Assembly (NCBI GenBank): GCA_015767355.1 | Contig: JADWMH010000116.1 | Location: 1 to 6,822 of the forward strand | DNA from: Gammaproteobacteria bacterium | GTDB lineage: Bacteria; Pseudomonadota; Gammaproteobacteria; Chromatiales; Chromatiaceae | Direction: 5' to 3' | Length of the DNA: 6,822 nt | Position numbers and translations under genes: made by a program | Shown: positions 6,084 to 6,822 of the stretch, one piece after another | Numbering within the stretch: position 1 is the stretch's first letter | How the letters are laid out: the number at the start of each line of letters is the position of its first letter | Notes under the pieces: model-generated | What the model saw: only the letters and a program-made list of their open reading frames with translations | Databases searched by the model: none | What the model was told of the DNA's origin: nothing

Positions 6084-6822
6084 ATGACAACACGAGTTGC
6101 TCTTATAACGGGCGGTATCGGCGAAATCGGCACAGCCATCTGCCGCCGCATGGCGAAAGACGGCATGCGCGTCATCTCCACATGTCATCCAGGTGAAAGT
6201 GAAGCCGCCGCCCAATGGCGTGAAGATCAGGCCGCTGACGGTTTGCATATCGATATCCTGGCAATCGATGTCTCCTCATACGAGGAGTGTGAGGAGAAAC
6301 TGACGAAACTTCTGTCTGACTATGGCTCGGTGGATGTCATCGTCAACTGCGCGGGAATTACGCGTGACTCATCATTCAAGAAGATGCAGAAAGAGCAGTG
6401 GTATGACGTCATAAACGTTAACCTGAACAGCGTCTTCAATGTCACCCGGCCGTTGTGGAATGCCATGCTGGAGAAGGGTTTTGGCAGAGTCGTGAATATT
6501 TCGTCGGTCAACGGCCAGCGCGGCCAGTTCGGCCAGGCGAACTACTCCGCAGCAAAGGCCGGTATGCATGGCTTTACCATGGCGCTGGCCCAGGAAGGGG
6601 CTTCCAAGGGGGTCACGGTGAATACCGTTTCACCGGGTTATGTCTCAACGGTCATGACCGAGGCGATCCGTGAAGATGTACGCACCGCCATCGTCTCCGG
6701 TATTCCGATGGGCCGCATGGCGACGGTGGATGAAGTTGCCAGCGCGGTGCATTTTCTTGTCGCCGATGACCATGAATACATTACCGGCGCAAACATTCCG
6801 GTGAATGGCGGCCTGTTTATCT
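6084..6822 (+). CDS. phaB: Acetoacetyl-CoA reductase PhaB (3' end at window edge)
   Basis: PhaB reduces acetoacetyl-CoA to (R)-3-hydroxybutyryl-CoA, usually with NADPH, supplying monomer for PHA synthase; 3-ketovaleryl-CoA made from propionyl-CoA can be handled likewise. The 246 visible codons encode a classical short-chain dehydrogenase very similar to Cupriavidus PhaB as I recall it: TGGIGEIG cofactor motif (residues 9-16), NCAGITRD (88-95), NISSVNGQRGQFGQ with catalytic Ser141, the YSAAK motif (Tyr154, Lys158), GFTMALAQE, VNTVSPGYVST and a closing VNGGLFI. The Cupriavidus protein is 246 residues long and ends NGGLHMG, so only a few codons and the stop are missing here. The PhaB-specific SSVNGQ-GQFGQ segment separates it from FabG. 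Oddities are Glu14 where the TGxxxGxG motif normally has Gly, and NCAG instead of NNAG. A weak AGTAGG lies 10 bases before the ATG; the gene follows the phasin gene by 24 bases. Confidence 0.93.
   Translation, partial: MTTRVALITGGIGEIGTAICRRMAKDGMRVISTCHPGESEAAAQWREDQAADGLHIDILAIDVSSYEECEEKLTKLLSDYGSVDVIVNCAGITRDSSFKKMQKEQWYDVINVNLNSVFNVTRPLWNAMLEKGFGRVVNISSVNGQRGQFGQANYSAAKAGMHGFTMALAQEGASKGVTVNTVSPGYVSTVMTEAIREDVRTAIVSGIPMGRMATVDEVASAVHFLVADDHEYITGANIPVNGGLFI

Noticed and set aside
1..6822. CRISPR arrays, tRNA or rRNA genes, complete insertion sequences
   Set aside because: No regularly spaced direct repeats, tRNA-like folds, conserved rRNA sequence or transposase motifs were seen.

Overview
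The window reads as a chromosomal segment of a polyhydroxyalkanoate (PHA)-storing proteobacterium, most likely gammaproteobacterial. PrpD and PrpE closely resemble my recollection of the enterobacterial proteins, the prpC-prpD-prpE order recalls enterobacterial prpBCDE, and the intergenic regions carry short palindromic repeats of the kind common in gammaproteobacteria. Composition looks like mid-50s % GC by eye and is similar across the genes. I cannot name a genus. All recognised genes are on the + strand.

Left part (1-2515): propionate catabolism by the 2-methylcitrate cycle. prpC (2-methylcitrate synthase) is cut by the left window edge and lacks about 38 N-terminal residues. prpD (2-methylcitrate dehydratase) follows after 3 bases. 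The rest of the cycle (prpB, a possible acnD/prpF, and the regulator) is not visible and would lie to the left.

Middle (2516-5393): a 264-base spacer holds two palindromic elements, one small (2538-2562) and one larger with nested stems (2612-2727). Next comes a nitroreductase-family flavoprotein (2780-3445), which is not a usual member of prp operons. It is followed by prpE (propionyl-CoA synthetase), whose start is best placed at GTG 3522 behind a very strong ribosome-binding site rather than at the longer ORF start.

Right part (5394-6822): a 282-base spacer holds a third, imperfect palindromic element and then a compact control region. That region has a near-consensus sigma-70 promoter (TTGACA-17-TATTGT) and two perfect copies plus one degenerate copy of the dyad TTGTGC-N3-GCACAA. 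It drives a phasin gene (PHA granule surface protein) and, 24 bases later, phaB (acetoacetyl-CoA reductase), which runs off the right edge after 246 codons, essentially full length.

Functionally, PrpE turns propionate into propionyl-CoA. PrpC and PrpD send propionyl-CoA into the methylcitrate cycle, while in PHA makers it can also be condensed and reduced by PhaB-type enzymes to 3-hydroxyvaleryl-CoA for storage. The window therefore joins a carbon-use module to a carbon-storage module. I see no clearly novel system. The points most worth a second look are the operator array, the nested palindrome, the nitroreductase placed between prpD and prpE, and a Gly-to-Glu change in the PhaB cofactor motif.
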